This document shows positions 54,435-62,300 of a DNA stretch of 64,000 bases, piece by piece. A program made the position numbers and the translations under genes. How positions within the stretch are numbered: position 1 is the first letter of the stretch; every line of letters begins with the position of its first letter. The DNA is from Paenibacillus sp. LHD-38 (GTDB taxonomy: Bacteria; Bacillota; Bacilli; Paenibacillales; Paenibacillaceae): NCBI RefSeq assembly GCF_031157315.1, contig NZ_JAVIFU010000002.1, forward strand, positions 124,001-188,000. Reading direction: 5' to 3'. Below the pieces are notes generated by a model. The model was given only the letters and a program-made list of their open reading frames with translations, was not told the origin of the DNA and made no database searches.

Positions 54435-55645
54435 TCGGCAATCCCTCCGGGAGAGATAAGCCGCCCCGCAACCAACTCCAGCAAACGAACGGCAACTTCG
54501 CGCTTAGACAATAACGGCATCGCTTCGACGAGCCCCTCCGGACCGAATACCTGAACGATATTCGTATCGCCGTTAAAGCCTGCCCCATCCTTGCTCACAT
54601 CATTTGCCACAATAAGATCGCAACGCTTCCTGCTCAGCTTGTCCATGGCATAATGCTCGATCTGCTCTGTTTCTGCAGCAAAGCCAACAAGAAATTGATG
54701 CCGTTTCCGCTGTCCGAGCGTTTCCAAAATATCAGTCGTCCGCTCAAGCTCAAGCACTATCTTCTCTCCGTTTTTCTTCTGCTTCTGTTCGCTTACATTC
54801 ACCGCGCGGTAATCGGCAACCGCTGCGGCTTTTATGACAATGTCCATCTCGTCGTAACGGTTCGTAACGGCTTCCAGCATTTGCTGTGCGGACTCTACCC
54901 GAATAACCTTTACGCCAGCAGGCAGCGCAGCAGTGGTCCGGCCTACAACTATAGTGACATCGGCCCCCATTAACAGCGCTGCCTCCGCAATCGCAAAGCC
55001 CATCTTGCCTGATGAATCATTAGTCAAAAATCTAACCGGATCCAGCCTCTCCATCGTTCCGCCCGCGGTAACAAGCACGCGTTTTCCTTTTAGTTTGGCG
55101 CCTCTGCTAAACCACGATTCAATCGCCGCGACAATGTCTTCAGGCTCTGCAAGCCGGCCTTTGGCAACATAGCCGCAAGCCAGCTGGCCTGTGCCAGGCT
55201 CAACGAACATTGCCCCACGCGAAGAAAGCAGCTCTAAATTATGGACGACTGCAGGATGCTCATACATATGTACGTTCATTGCCGGCGCAATGAGAACAGG
55301 ACAAGTTGCTGCGAGCAGCGTCGTGCTCAGCATGTCGTCGGCATGGCCTCCGGCTAGCTTAGCCAACGTATTGGCGGTAGCCGGAGCAATGACGATCAAA
55401 TCCGCATGATCTGCCAAATGGATATGCGAGACGACTGCCGGATCTATCTCATCGAAGGTATCGATATAGACCGGGTTGCGGGATAACGTTTGCAAAGTCA
55501 GCGGCGTTATAAATTTCACTGCTGACTCCGTCATGATCACATGGACATTAGCGCCAGCCTGCACCAGCTTGCTGCATAATGCTGCTCCTTTATAGGCTGC
55601 AATTCCGCCTGTAATTCCTAGTATAATGGTTTTCCCTTTTAGCAT
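54431..55645 (-). CDS. coaBC: Bifunctional phosphopantothenoylcysteine decarboxylase/synthetase
   Basis: Two steps of CoA synthesis. Residues 1-190 are the flavin decarboxylase (GITGGIAAYKGAAL, PAMNVHMYEHPAV, and the active-site Cys in LACGYVAKGRLAEP). The rest is the CTP-dependent synthetase (VLVTAGGTMERLDPVRFLTN). ATG 55645 (404 aa) has GGAGATACACC upstream. The terminal CoA step enzyme coaD is also in this window. Confidence 0.96.
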   Translation of the reverse strand: MLKGKTIILGITGGIAAYKGAALCSKLVQAGANVHVIMTESAVKFITPLTLQTLSRNPVYIDTFDEIDPAVVSHIHLADHADLIVIAPATANTLAKLAGGHADDMLSTTLLAATCPVLIAPAMNVHMYEHPAVVHNLELLSSRGAMFVEPGTGQLACGYVAKGRLAEPEDIVAAIESWFSRGAKLKGKRVLVTAGGTMERLDPVRFLTNDSSGKMGFAIAEAALLMGADVTIVVGRTTAALPAGVKVIRVESAQQMLEAVTNRYDEMDIVIKAAAVADYRAVNVSEQKQKKNGEKIVLELERTTDILETLGQRKRHQFLVGFAAETEQIEHYAMDKLSRKRCDLIVANDVSKDGAGFNGDTNIVQVFGPEGLVEAMPLLSKREVAVRLLELVAGRLISPGGIAE

Positions 55646-55732
55646 GGTGTATCTCCTATCAAGCGAAACAATGAGTAACAAGCTTGTCATTTGTATTTTA
55701 AATAAAGATGCCTTTTCAATTCCGCGCTTAAG

Positions 55733-56257
55733 TTACCAATCCTTGCGTTCTCTCAAGCTTGTTATTTGAGCAACGTGATGTCTTCCATGCCACGCTACAA
55801 ATCCTAAAAAATAAGCTAAGCCTATCTGGCTTCCCTTTTCGGGATGATAGAACATTTTTTCAAAATCAGAGGGCTGCATCGAACGAAGCAGCAGCACCCA
55901 GCGGGTATATATGCCCTCTACGATCGCAAAGCTAATCTCCGGCGATGCCTGCAGGCTATCCGCCGTTTCTGCCCAGCGCTCTTCGTTAAAGGGCTTAATT
56001 GTCGGGTTATTCTCCGTAAGCGCCAGCTTGAAGCGTGAAAAACAATTCATTGAAGCATCCGCCAGATGATGCGCAACCTGACGCACGGTCCAGCCTCCGC
56101 TTCGATATGGCGTATCCAGCTGCTCCTCATCTAAATCCGCTAACGCAGCTCGCAATTGACCTGGCAGCCTCTCGATGTCCGCAATCCACTGTTCACGATG
56201 CTTATTGGTCATTCCTTCGAACGAGTACCTGCCAATCGGATAACGTAATTTGTCCAT
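55733..56257 (-). CDS. YfiT-type bacillithiol transferase
   Basis: A 174 aa DinB-fold metal-dependent enzyme of the YfiT/BstA group, which adds bacillithiol to electrophiles such as antibiotics. It starts LRYPIGRYSFEGM, and the metal His residues are in VRQVAHHLADASM and AWHGRHHVAQI. It lies in the island between coaBC and rpoZ and is probably transcribed alone. Confidence 0.9.
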   Translation of the reverse strand: MDKLRYPIGRYSFEGMTNKHREQWIADIERLPGQLRAALADLDEEQLDTPYRSGGWTVRQVAHHLADASMNCFSRFKLALTENNPTIKPFNEERWAETADSLQASPEISFAIVEGIYTRWVLLLRSMQPSDFEKMFYHPEKGSQIGLAYFLGFVAWHGRHHVAQITSLRERKDW

Positions 56258-56378
56258 TCCGTTCCCTCCTGTTCATTCGTCCACGAAACATAAGTCCCGC
56301 CATCTATCATAACATATGCGGACTCAAAATCTAACCAGACCTTATACTTTTTGAACAATAAAGCCGCTCATCGCAAAA

Positions 56379-56918
56379 TTACAAAAGGCCATTTCGGATA
56401 CGATGCGCCATCCAATAAAGCTCGGCGATATCCGGACGTCCGATCGTTCTGAAACGTCTGACGGCTTCATCAATGTCGACTACCTCTACGACTGCCACTT
56501 GCTCGCCATCCGGGGGATTTAAAGGTTTTCCCACAAGCTTTACCTCGCCGTATCCGACAAGCCTCACAAAATTCGGATGGGGAATATGCGGCCGATAAGG
56601 CTCTTTAGCTGCTGAATGGCATGCGAAGCAGCCGAATAAGGTATAGGAAAGCAGTTCAGCACCAAGCTCCTCCTTCACTTCCCTGACCAAAGCATCCATG
56701 TGATGCTCTTCAGGCTCCAGCGTCCCCCCTGCAAGCTCCCACCTTTCATCCTCCAATTGCATGACCGCATACCCATCACCAACGGTAGGAATTATGCTGA
56801 TATTGCTCACCAGCGCTTCATCAACCTGATAATCCTGGGTAAAGCAGTTTTCAACCGCTCCCCAAACAATACTTTTTGACAATGCTGGAAAATCACTTAT
56901 GCTGAGGCTCTTGTTCAT
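56379..56918 (-). CDS. Nudix hydrolase
   Basis: A 179 aa hydrolase of nucleoside diphosphates linked to another moiety. The Nudix box is present (GGTLEPEEHHMDALVREVKEELGA; key residues G, E, REVxEE), near residue 84-107. Start at ATG 56918 (MNKSLSIS) is favoured by spacing, with ATG 56930 as an alternative. The substrate is unknown. Its leader, about 130 nt upstream, carries dispersed element copy C in the same direction. Confidence 0.85.
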   Translation of the reverse strand: MNKSLSISDFPALSKSIVWGAVENCFTQDYQVDEALVSNISIIPTVGDGYAVMQLEDERWELAGGTLEPEEHHMDALVREVKEELGAELLSYTLFGCFACHSAAKEPYRPHIPHPNFVRLVGYGEVKLVGKPLNPPDGEQVAVVEVVDIDEAVRRFRTIGRPDIAELYWMAHRIRNGLL

Positions 56919-57051
56919 ATCATCAATCATCCTATTCCCTTTAAATTCTGTTCAATTTCATCCATTTCACGTATAGCATTCTTAATAGTTTAACAAATTA
57001 ACGGCTTCTGTTCACACAAATTATAGCCTCAACGCCATTTAAACCTTCTTG

Positions 57052-57151
57052 CAATCGTAAACGGCTGTCGTCGTCCTCTGTGGCAAAAGCAGTCGTTTCG
57101 CGGAGATATATAAGCACATTTATATGTGAAAACATATAAATTCTTAGATAT
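57052..57151 (-). repeat. Dispersed structured leader element, copy C
   Basis: Copy C has the same inner stem as copy A (ATTTATATG with CATATAAAT) and a nearly identical core. Its outer stem has one mismatch (ATATCTAAG) and the core end reads GTTTACGATTG. It reads toward the Nudix gene and begins within a few bases of a terminator T-tract. Confidence 0.8.
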
Positions 57152-57155
57152 CAAT

Positions 57156-57186
57156 AAAAAGCCGCTCAGCGATCCTGCTGAACGGC
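57156..57186 (-). terminator. Terminator of the broken Fur-box gene
   Basis: GCCGTTCAGC pairs with GCTGAGCGGC (one wobble) around AGGATC, followed on the minus strand by TTTTTATT. Confidence 0.85.
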
Positions 57187-57208
57187 CCTTTATTTCCAAA
57201 TGCGAAGC

Positions 57209-57330
57209 TTATTCGAGAAGCATTGCGGTAATTTCTTCTGCCTGTGCTAAGATCGACACGGGGTCGAAGCCTTTTTGTCGTCCCCGCCATGAATCATAAT
57301 GCTCGGATTCTTTTCATGATCATCATCCAA
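57209..57330 (-). pseudogene. Frameshifted small gene behind a Fur-box promoter
   Basis: One frame reads LDDDHEKNPSIMIHGGDDKK, then the next frame continues GFDPVSILAQAEEITAMLLE and a stop at 57209. The shift falls in an A5 tract (57272-57276); one more A would join them into about 40 residues. No good SD or start is seen, so the gene is probably broken or truncated. I do not recognise the family. Confidence 0.4.
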
Positions 57331-57351
57331 TGATAACCATTATCAATTATA
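57331..57351 (-). promoter_or_regulatory. Promoter -10 with adjacent Fur-type box
   Basis: A -10 TATAAT (57351-57346) is immediately followed by TGATAATGGTTATCA (57345-57331), which matches the 7-1-7 Fur consensus TGATAATNATTATCA except for one base. The -35 is weak. The box would cover the transcription start, the standard arrangement for iron repression. The region 57352-57398 holds nothing else. Confidence 0.65.
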
Positions 57352-57398
57352 AAGGCAGAATAGGCTTCGGGGAAGTACGACTTCTGTAGAAATGGCCG

Positions 57399-57581
57399 CT
57401 AACTTATGAATTGAAGCACGCCTACGGAGATTATAAATACGGCAAAAACAATAAGAAAACCAATACCAAAGCTGGCCCAGCTTGAGCGACTGCCTCTTGA
57501 CCCCGCCTTCAGCTCCGCCACCTGCGCCTCTAGCTTAATAATGGATTCCTTGATTTCACGAATCTCCTGCTCATTAGCCAT
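57399..57581 (-). CDS. Small membrane protein with coiled coil
   Basis: A 60 aa protein: a charged helix with heptads (EIREIKESIIKLEAQVAELK), a short Gly/Ser linker and one C-terminal helix (FGIGFLIVFAVFIISVGVL). GGGAG precedes ATG 57581. It mirrors its neighbour, which has the helix first and the coiled coil last, so the two may interact. Function is unknown. Confidence 0.65.
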   Translation of the reverse strand: MANEQEIREIKESIIKLEAQVAELKAGSRGSRSSWASFGIGFLIVFAVFIISVGVLQFIS

Positions 57582-57616
57582 TCTGATCGCTCCCTTCAAT
57601 CTCTGCTTTTTATCGT

Positions 57617-57799
57617 CTATAATCGCTTATCGACGATATGTTTATTTTCGTGAATTTCCTTTCTCAGCAGCTTCATTTCTTGGTTAAGCGATTCCAACTG
57701 CTCTGTTAATTTAGAAGAATTAATAGCACCGCGAATGACAACCGACAGAAGCAGCATGAAAACGACAAAGACAATAATCGAAAGTAAAATAGGATCCAT
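57617..57799 (-). CDS. Small membrane protein with C-terminal coiled coil
   Basis: A 60 aa protein: one N-terminal helix (LLSIIVFVVFMLLLSVVI), then a charged coiled coil (KLTEQLESLNQEMKLLRKEI). AAGGGGGG lies before the ATG. It is 35 nt upstream of the other small membrane gene, so they are probably cotranscribed. Confidence 0.65.
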   Translation of the reverse strand: MDPILLSIIVFVVFMLLLSVVIRGAINSSKLTEQLESLNQEMKLLRKEIHENKHIVDKRL

Positions 57800-57912
57800 T
57801 TCTCAACCCCCCTTTGGACAGACATATACACTTCAGAAGTTCATATTCGTCTCGAATATAACCTATATTTTACCATTAAAGTATAGATTATTTAAAGATT
57901 TTCAGCGTTATT

Positions 57913-57957
57913 AAAAAAGAAAGCGGAGTGCTTCACTGTCGCCAGTAAGCACTCCGC
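57913..57957 (-). terminator. Terminator of the remA-gmk-rpoZ operon
   Basis: GCGGAGTGCTT pairs with AAGCACTCCGC and is followed on the minus strand by TTTCTTTTTT. Confidence 0.9.
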
Positions 57958-57984
57958 CATTACAATGATTATTAAAACCTCTGC

Positions 57985-58194
57985 TTAGTCCTCTTTTGTT
58001 GCGAGGTTTTCTACTTGGAGAATGTCGCCGTAAATTTCTTCTAGCGCAACACCTACATACTTGCGGGAGCGCGGGTTTTTAAGTTCCGACTTGTCTCCGT
58101 TGCGAAGCATACGGGCACGTCTGGAAGCTGCTACGACTAACGTGTATTTGCTGTCAACTTTTTTCACCATTTCATCAATGGACGGGTATAACAT
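57985..58194 (-). CDS. rpoZ: RNA polymerase omega subunit
   Basis: A 69 aa subunit that helps assemble beta' into RNA polymerase. It starts MLYPSIDEMVKKVDSKYTLV and has VAASRRARMLRNG and KYVGVALEEIYGD. GAGGAGAATGAACG precedes the ATG. It is 16 nt after gmk. Confidence 0.96.
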   Translation of the reverse strand: MLYPSIDEMVKKVDSKYTLVVAASRRARMLRNGDKSELKNPRSRKYVGVALEEIYGDILQVENLATKED

Positions 58195-58210
58195 CGTTCA
58201 TTCTCCTCAC

Positions 58211-58828
58211 TCATGCTTTCTCAATTGCTGCGACCATACCCGAAACGTAAGGTAAATATCTGTCTCTGCGGCAATGTTCTGCTATCATGATGCTGCGAAT
58301 ACGATCGCAAGCAGCATCTATCTCATCATTCAATACCGCATAGTCGTAATGGCCAAGCAAATTCATTTCCTCGACCGCGACAGACATGCGATTATTGATC
58401 GTATCCAAGGATTCCGTACCACGTCCGGTAATTCGCTGCTTTAGCTCATCCAAGGAAGGAGGCAATAAAAATACAAAAATACCTTCAGGAAACTTTTGTT
58501 TCACTTTCAGAGCACCTTGTACTTCGATCTCCAAAATGACATCCTTGCCGCTCGCTAACGTGCGTTCAACGAAATCACGCGGCGTACCGTAGTAGTTACC
58601 AACATATTCGGCATGTTCCAGAAGTGCGTCTCGCGCGATCATATCCTGAAACTGCGCCTTGCTTTTGAAAAAATAATTCACGCCGTCTACTTCACCCTGA
58701 CGCGGCAGTCTAGTCGTTGCCGACACCGAATACACCAGCTCAGGAACCTTATTACGAAGAACGGAACAAACCGTCCCTTTGCCAACCCCTGAAGGGCCGG
58801 ACAATACAATTAGCAATCCCTTATCCAT
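58211..58828 (-). CDS. gmk: Guanylate kinase
   Basis: Phosphorylates GMP to GDP; 205 aa. P-loop [11 protein letters not shown], then [22 protein letters not shown] (GMP-binding residues S, R, Y). ATG 58828 follows GGGGAG. It lies between remA and rpoZ, as in Bacillus. The enzyme links to (p)ppGpp control, which can inhibit it. Confidence 0.96.
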   Translation of the reverse strand: MDKGLLIVLSGPSGVGKGTVCSVLRNKVPELVYSVSATTRLPRQGEVDGVNYFFKSKAQFQDMIARDALLEHAEYVGNYYGTPRDFVERTLASGKDVILEIEVQGALKVKQKFPEGIFVFLLPPSLDELKQRITGRGTESLDTINNRMSVAVEEMNLLGHYDYAVLNDEIDAACDRIRSIMIAEHCRRDRYLPYVSGMVAAIEKA

Positions 58829-58841
58829 ATTACTCCCCGTA

Positions 58842-59102
58842 CTATTCGTCGTTATCGTCGTCCTTAGTGGATAGTCGGTGTGCAACCGTCTCAGGCTGAA
58901 CTGCCGACAATATCACATGATCGCTATCCGTAATAATAACAGCGCGCGTGCGGCGTCCATATGTCGCATCAATAAGCATATGGCGGTCGCGAGCTTCTTG
59001 AATGATCCTCTTAATCGGAGCCGATTCCGGGCTTACGATTGAAATAATGCGGTTTGCCGATACAATATTACCGAATCCGATATTAATAAGTTTAATAGCC
59101 AA
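58842..59102 (-). CDS. remA: Extracellular matrix regulator RemA
   Basis: An 86 aa DNA-binding protein of the DUF370/RemA family, which activates biofilm-matrix genes in Bacillus. It starts with TTG 59102 ([20 protein letters not shown]) after GGGGAGG. The core [27 protein letters not shown] segment is kept. The yicC-like gene that precedes remA in Bacillus is absent here. Confidence 0.95.
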   Translation of the reverse strand: MAIKLINIGFGNIVSANRIISIVSPESAPIKRIIQEARDRHMLIDATYGRRTRAVIITDSDHVILSAVQPETVAHRLSTKDDDNDE

Positions 59103-59166
59103 GCCTGGTTCCTCCCCCGCCTACGGTCTTCCCTGTGCATCTGTCTGCAAGTGTTCAAAAAGCATG

Positions 59167-59195
59167 TTTATATTTAATGAATGTGAATACGACAA
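59167..59195 (-). promoter_or_regulatory. remA operon promoter
   Basis: -35 TTGTCG (59195-59190) and -10 TATAAA (59172-59167) with a 17-nt spacer, reading toward remA. The rest of 59103-59390 holds no supported gene. Confidence 0.65.
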
Positions 59196-59384
59196 GTTTG
59201 CGTTCTTGCCAAATACCGACAGAACTACTGCACTATTGTTGACGAAAAAAGTGCCGTGCATACTTCTCTTTGTAGACTAAAGCATCTACCGTTACCGGTT
59301 TCCAGCAGCCTGTCCTTGCCATGCCGTGTAAGTGTGGCAACTGTATCCATGCTTTATTTTAATTGATTTTCCGCGAACGAACAA

Positions 59385-59425
59385 GCGAAAATGCGAAAAC
59401 AAGCAAAAAAGGCTGTTTTTCGCAT
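59385..59425 (-). terminator. Probable terminator of the methyltransferase/MTHFR gene
   Basis: ATGCGAAAAACAGC pairs imperfectly with GCTTGTTTTCGCAT around TTTTTT. The tail after the stem is only moderately T-rich (TTTCGCTTG). Confidence 0.5.
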
Positions 59426-59446
59426 CCATTCTACGCTATTTGGCTA

Positions 59447-61318
59447 CTAACGCCCTGTCTTCTGCCATACGTATTCCGTGAGCTGAACGCCCATATCGTA
59501 GAACATAAACGGAGTTATTAAATATATGCCTTTAAAATGCGGCAAAGCAGCATCAAGCAGCTCCTTGGCAATTTTCACGCCCTCTGCACGGCCCGCTTCT
59601 CCCTCGAGTCCCGACATTCTGGCTCGTACCTCGTCAGAAAGCTGAATGCCCGGAACCTCATTATGAAGATATTCAGCGTTGCGTCCGCTGGCCAGCGGCA
59701 TGATTCCAATAAATACCGGAACCGATAGATGCTTGGTTGCTTCCGCTATTCGTTCAATAAGGCTTGGATCATAGACGGGCTGCGTCATAATATAGTCAGC
59801 GCCTGACGTTATTTTGCGTTCGAGTCGCTGAACGGCTTTGTCCAAATGTTTGACATTCGGATTAAAGGCAGCACCAACAACAAACTTGGCCTTTTGCTTG
59901 AGCGGCTTACCGGAGAAGGCCGTCCCATCGTTCAGCTGCTTGATCATTCGAATCATCTCAAAGGACGTAAGATCATAAACGGAGCTGGAATCCGGCAAAT
60001 CTCCGAAACGGGCAGGATCGCCGGTAACCGCAAGCACATGATCAATATCGAGCGCATCTAATCCCATCATGTGAGATTGCGTCCCGATCAGGTTGCGGTC
60101 ACGGCATGCAATATGCACAAGCGGACGAATGCCGACCTTCTCCTGTACAAGCGCGGCAAGCGCTATGTTGCTCATTCGTGTAACGGCAAGGGAATTATCG
60201 GCCATTGTAACCGCATCCGCCTTTGCTTCCTTCAATGCGGCAGCGCCGTCCATGAATTTGCGGATGTCCAAATCACGAGGCGGATCCAGCTCTACGATCA
60301 CTGTATGGCGCTTCTGTACTAAATCAACAATAGAAGGCTCCTGTATGACGGACTGCTTCGGTGCAGATACAGGTTCATCCGGTTTCTCAACCGGCTTTAT
60401 GACAATCCTCTCAACCGCTGCCAAAGGGGCAGCTGCTTGTCCGAATTGCGGAATATAGCCGTCGAGCGCAGCAGCAATTGCTTTAATATGCTCAGGCGTC
60501 GTGCCGCAGCAGCCGCCGATCAAGCGGGCACCGCGGTCTGCAAAGCGCTGGGCTGTTTCAGCAAAATACTCCGGGCCTGCCGAGTACGTATATTTACCAT
60601 CGATATAATCCGGTATACCGGCATTCGGGTAAACCGATAGCGGCAATCCTACAGGGCCAGCTATGGAATCCATCGCTCTCATGATTCCGTTGGGACCGCT
60701 GCGGCAATTAAAGCCGACCACGTCGGCGCCTTCTTCTTGCAGCTGATCAAAAGCGCCCTTCATGCCATTGCCGTCCTGCGTGCGGCCAACATCCTCCACC
60801 GCGAACTGGCAAATGACGGGAACGTTCGAAGCCGCCCTTGCAATACGAAGCGCAAGAAGCATCTCATCCAGATCATAAAAGGTTTCCAGCAGCAAACCGT
60901 CAACGCCCTCATCGAGCAGTGCGTGCATTTGGCGCTGGTAGGCTTCGATCACTTTTGCCGTGCGCAAATTTTTCAGCTTCCCGTCCCGGATAGAGCCGAC
61001 CGCGCCTACTACGTAGGCATCCGGGCCGATTGCACCACGGGCAGCGCGAACGCCTGCACGGTTAATCGCATCCATATCACTCTCTAAGCCGTATTTGGAT
61101 AGCTTCTCTAAATTGGCCGAAAACGTATTCGTCTCGATGACGCGCGCCCCTGCTTCATAGTAGCGGCGGTGGATATTTTCAATCACATCGGGACGAATTG
61201 TATTGAATTCCTCATAAGAAACGCCGACAGGGAACCCCATCTGATATAGATAGGTTCCCATCGCGCCGTCCCCGGTCAAGATACGCTGCTGGAGCGCTTC
61301 CCTCAAATCCGGTTTCAT
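59447..61318 (-). CDS. Homocysteine S-methyltransferase/methylenetetrahydrofolate reductase
   Basis: A 623 aa fusion like Bacillus YitJ. The N-terminal half (1-300) is a homocysteine methyltransferase with zinc Cys in GFNCRSGP and GGCCGTTPEH. The C-terminal half is a MetF-type reductase (VIVELDPPRDLDIRKFMDG, VTGDPARFGD, YIMTQPVYD). It makes methyl-folate and passes the methyl to homocysteine. Start at ATG 61318 (MKPDLREAL) is uncertain; 61327 and 61336 are alternatives. No S-box was seen; dapF lies 30 nt upstream. Confidence 0.92.
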   Translation of the reverse strand: MKPDLREALQQRILTGDGAMGTYLYQMGFPVGVSYEEFNTIRPDVIENIHRRYYEAGARVIETNTFSANLEKLSKYGLESDMDAINRAGVRAARGAIGPDAYVVGAVGSIRDGKLKNLRTAKVIEAYQRQMHALLDEGVDGLLLETFYDLDEMLLALRIARAASNVPVICQFAVEDVGRTQDGNGMKGAFDQLQEEGADVVGFNCRSGPNGIMRAMDSIAGPVGLPLSVYPNAGIPDYIDGKYTYSAGPEYFAETAQRFADRGARLIGGCCGTTPEHIKAIAAALDGYIPQFGQAAAPLAAVERIVIKPVEKPDEPVSAPKQSVIQEPSIVDLVQKRHTVIVELDPPRDLDIRKFMDGAAALKEAKADAVTMADNSLAVTRMSNIALAALVQEKVGIRPLVHIACRDRNLIGTQSHMMGLDALDIDHVLAVTGDPARFGDLPDSSSVYDLTSFEMIRMIKQLNDGTAFSGKPLKQKAKFVVGAAFNPNVKHLDKAVQRLERKITSGADYIMTQPVYDPSLIERIAEATKHLSVPVFIGIMPLASGRNAEYLHNEVPGIQLSDEVRARMSGLEGEAGRAEGVKIAKELLDAALPHFKGIYLITPFMFYDMGVQLTEYVWQKTGR

Positions 61319-61348
61319 TATATTCATACCACCCATCTTACGTTGCTC

Positions 61349-62179
61349 TTATAGCGAGCCGCGGAACGATACCGCTGCTGGACCAGTCATGTAAACGTGA
61401 TTATCGGATTCATTCCATTCAATCAGAAGATCTCCGCCTTTAAGCGATACCGTAGCCATGCGATCCGTTGCGCCGTTCAAAACGGACGCGACAACCGTTG
61501 CGCAAGCACCGGTACCGCATGCCAAGGTAGGACCCGCGCCGCGTTCCCAAACACGCATATCTGTTTGCGAACGGGAGTTTACCGTCGCGAATTCAACATT
61601 GATTTTACGTGGAAATAACGGGTGCGTTTCAAGCTTTGGCCCCCAAGTGTTCAGATCAAAATTCACGGCATCGTCTACATAAATGACGCAGTGCGGATTA
61701 CCCATGGATACTGCCGTGAAACGGAATTCGCGGCCGTCCACCTCGATTGGATGCTCGATTACGCGTTCAGCGTCAATGGTAGTCGGCACCTGCAGGCCGT
61801 TCAAAATCGGCTCGCCCATATCGACGCGAACAGAGGAAACCTCGCCATTGTCTACAGTAAGCTGTACCTTCTGAGCTCCGGCGCCAAGTGTCTCTATCGT
61901 AATTTCTTCTTTATCGGTTAAACCATTATCGTAAACATATTTGGCCACGCAGCGAATAGCATTGCCGCATTGTTCAGCCTCCGAACCGTCGGAATTAATA
62001 ATCCGCATACGGAAATCCGCGATTTCCGAAGGAAGAATGTAGACAAGACCGTCTGCTCCGATTCCAAAAAATCGGTTGCAAAGTCGGACAGCCAAATCGG
62101 CTGCGTCTGCTGGCAGCTGCTGTTCACCTGCGATTACTACGAAATCATTGCCTAAACCGTTCATTTTTGTAAAATTCAT
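61349..62179 (-). CDS. dapF: Diaminopimelate epimerase
   Basis: Interconverts LL- and meso-diaminopimelate for lysine and peptidoglycan. The 276 aa protein has both active-site cysteines: EQCGNAIRC near residue 74 and LACGTGACA near residue 220. It starts MNFTKMNGLGNDFVVI with GGAGAGGG upstream. It may be cotranscribed with the methyltransferase gene that follows. Confidence 0.97.
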   Translation of the reverse strand: MNFTKMNGLGNDFVVIAGEQQLPADAADLAVRLCNRFFGIGADGLVYILPSEIADFRMRIINSDGSEAEQCGNAIRCVAKYVYDNGLTDKEEITIETLGAGAQKVQLTVDNGEVSSVRVDMGEPILNGLQVPTTIDAERVIEHPIEVDGREFRFTAVSMGNPHCVIYVDDAVNFDLNTWGPKLETHPLFPRKINVEFATVNSRSQTDMRVWERGAGPTLACGTGACATVVASVLNGATDRMATVSLKGGDLLIEWNESDNHVYMTGPAAVSFRGSL

Positions 62180-62300
62180 CTGTTTGCCCTCTCCTTGCTA
62201 CATCACTAGGTATGATCTTGTTATTATTTATTCCTAATAGCATACCGCAAAGCAAGGAGAAAGGCTATTCATAATTTGTTCTATCATTTGTATTTTTCTG

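Noticed and set aside
51942..55645. Riboswitch or T-box before coaBC or priA
   Set aside because: The genes overlap or nearly so and the gaps hold no conserved leader motif.
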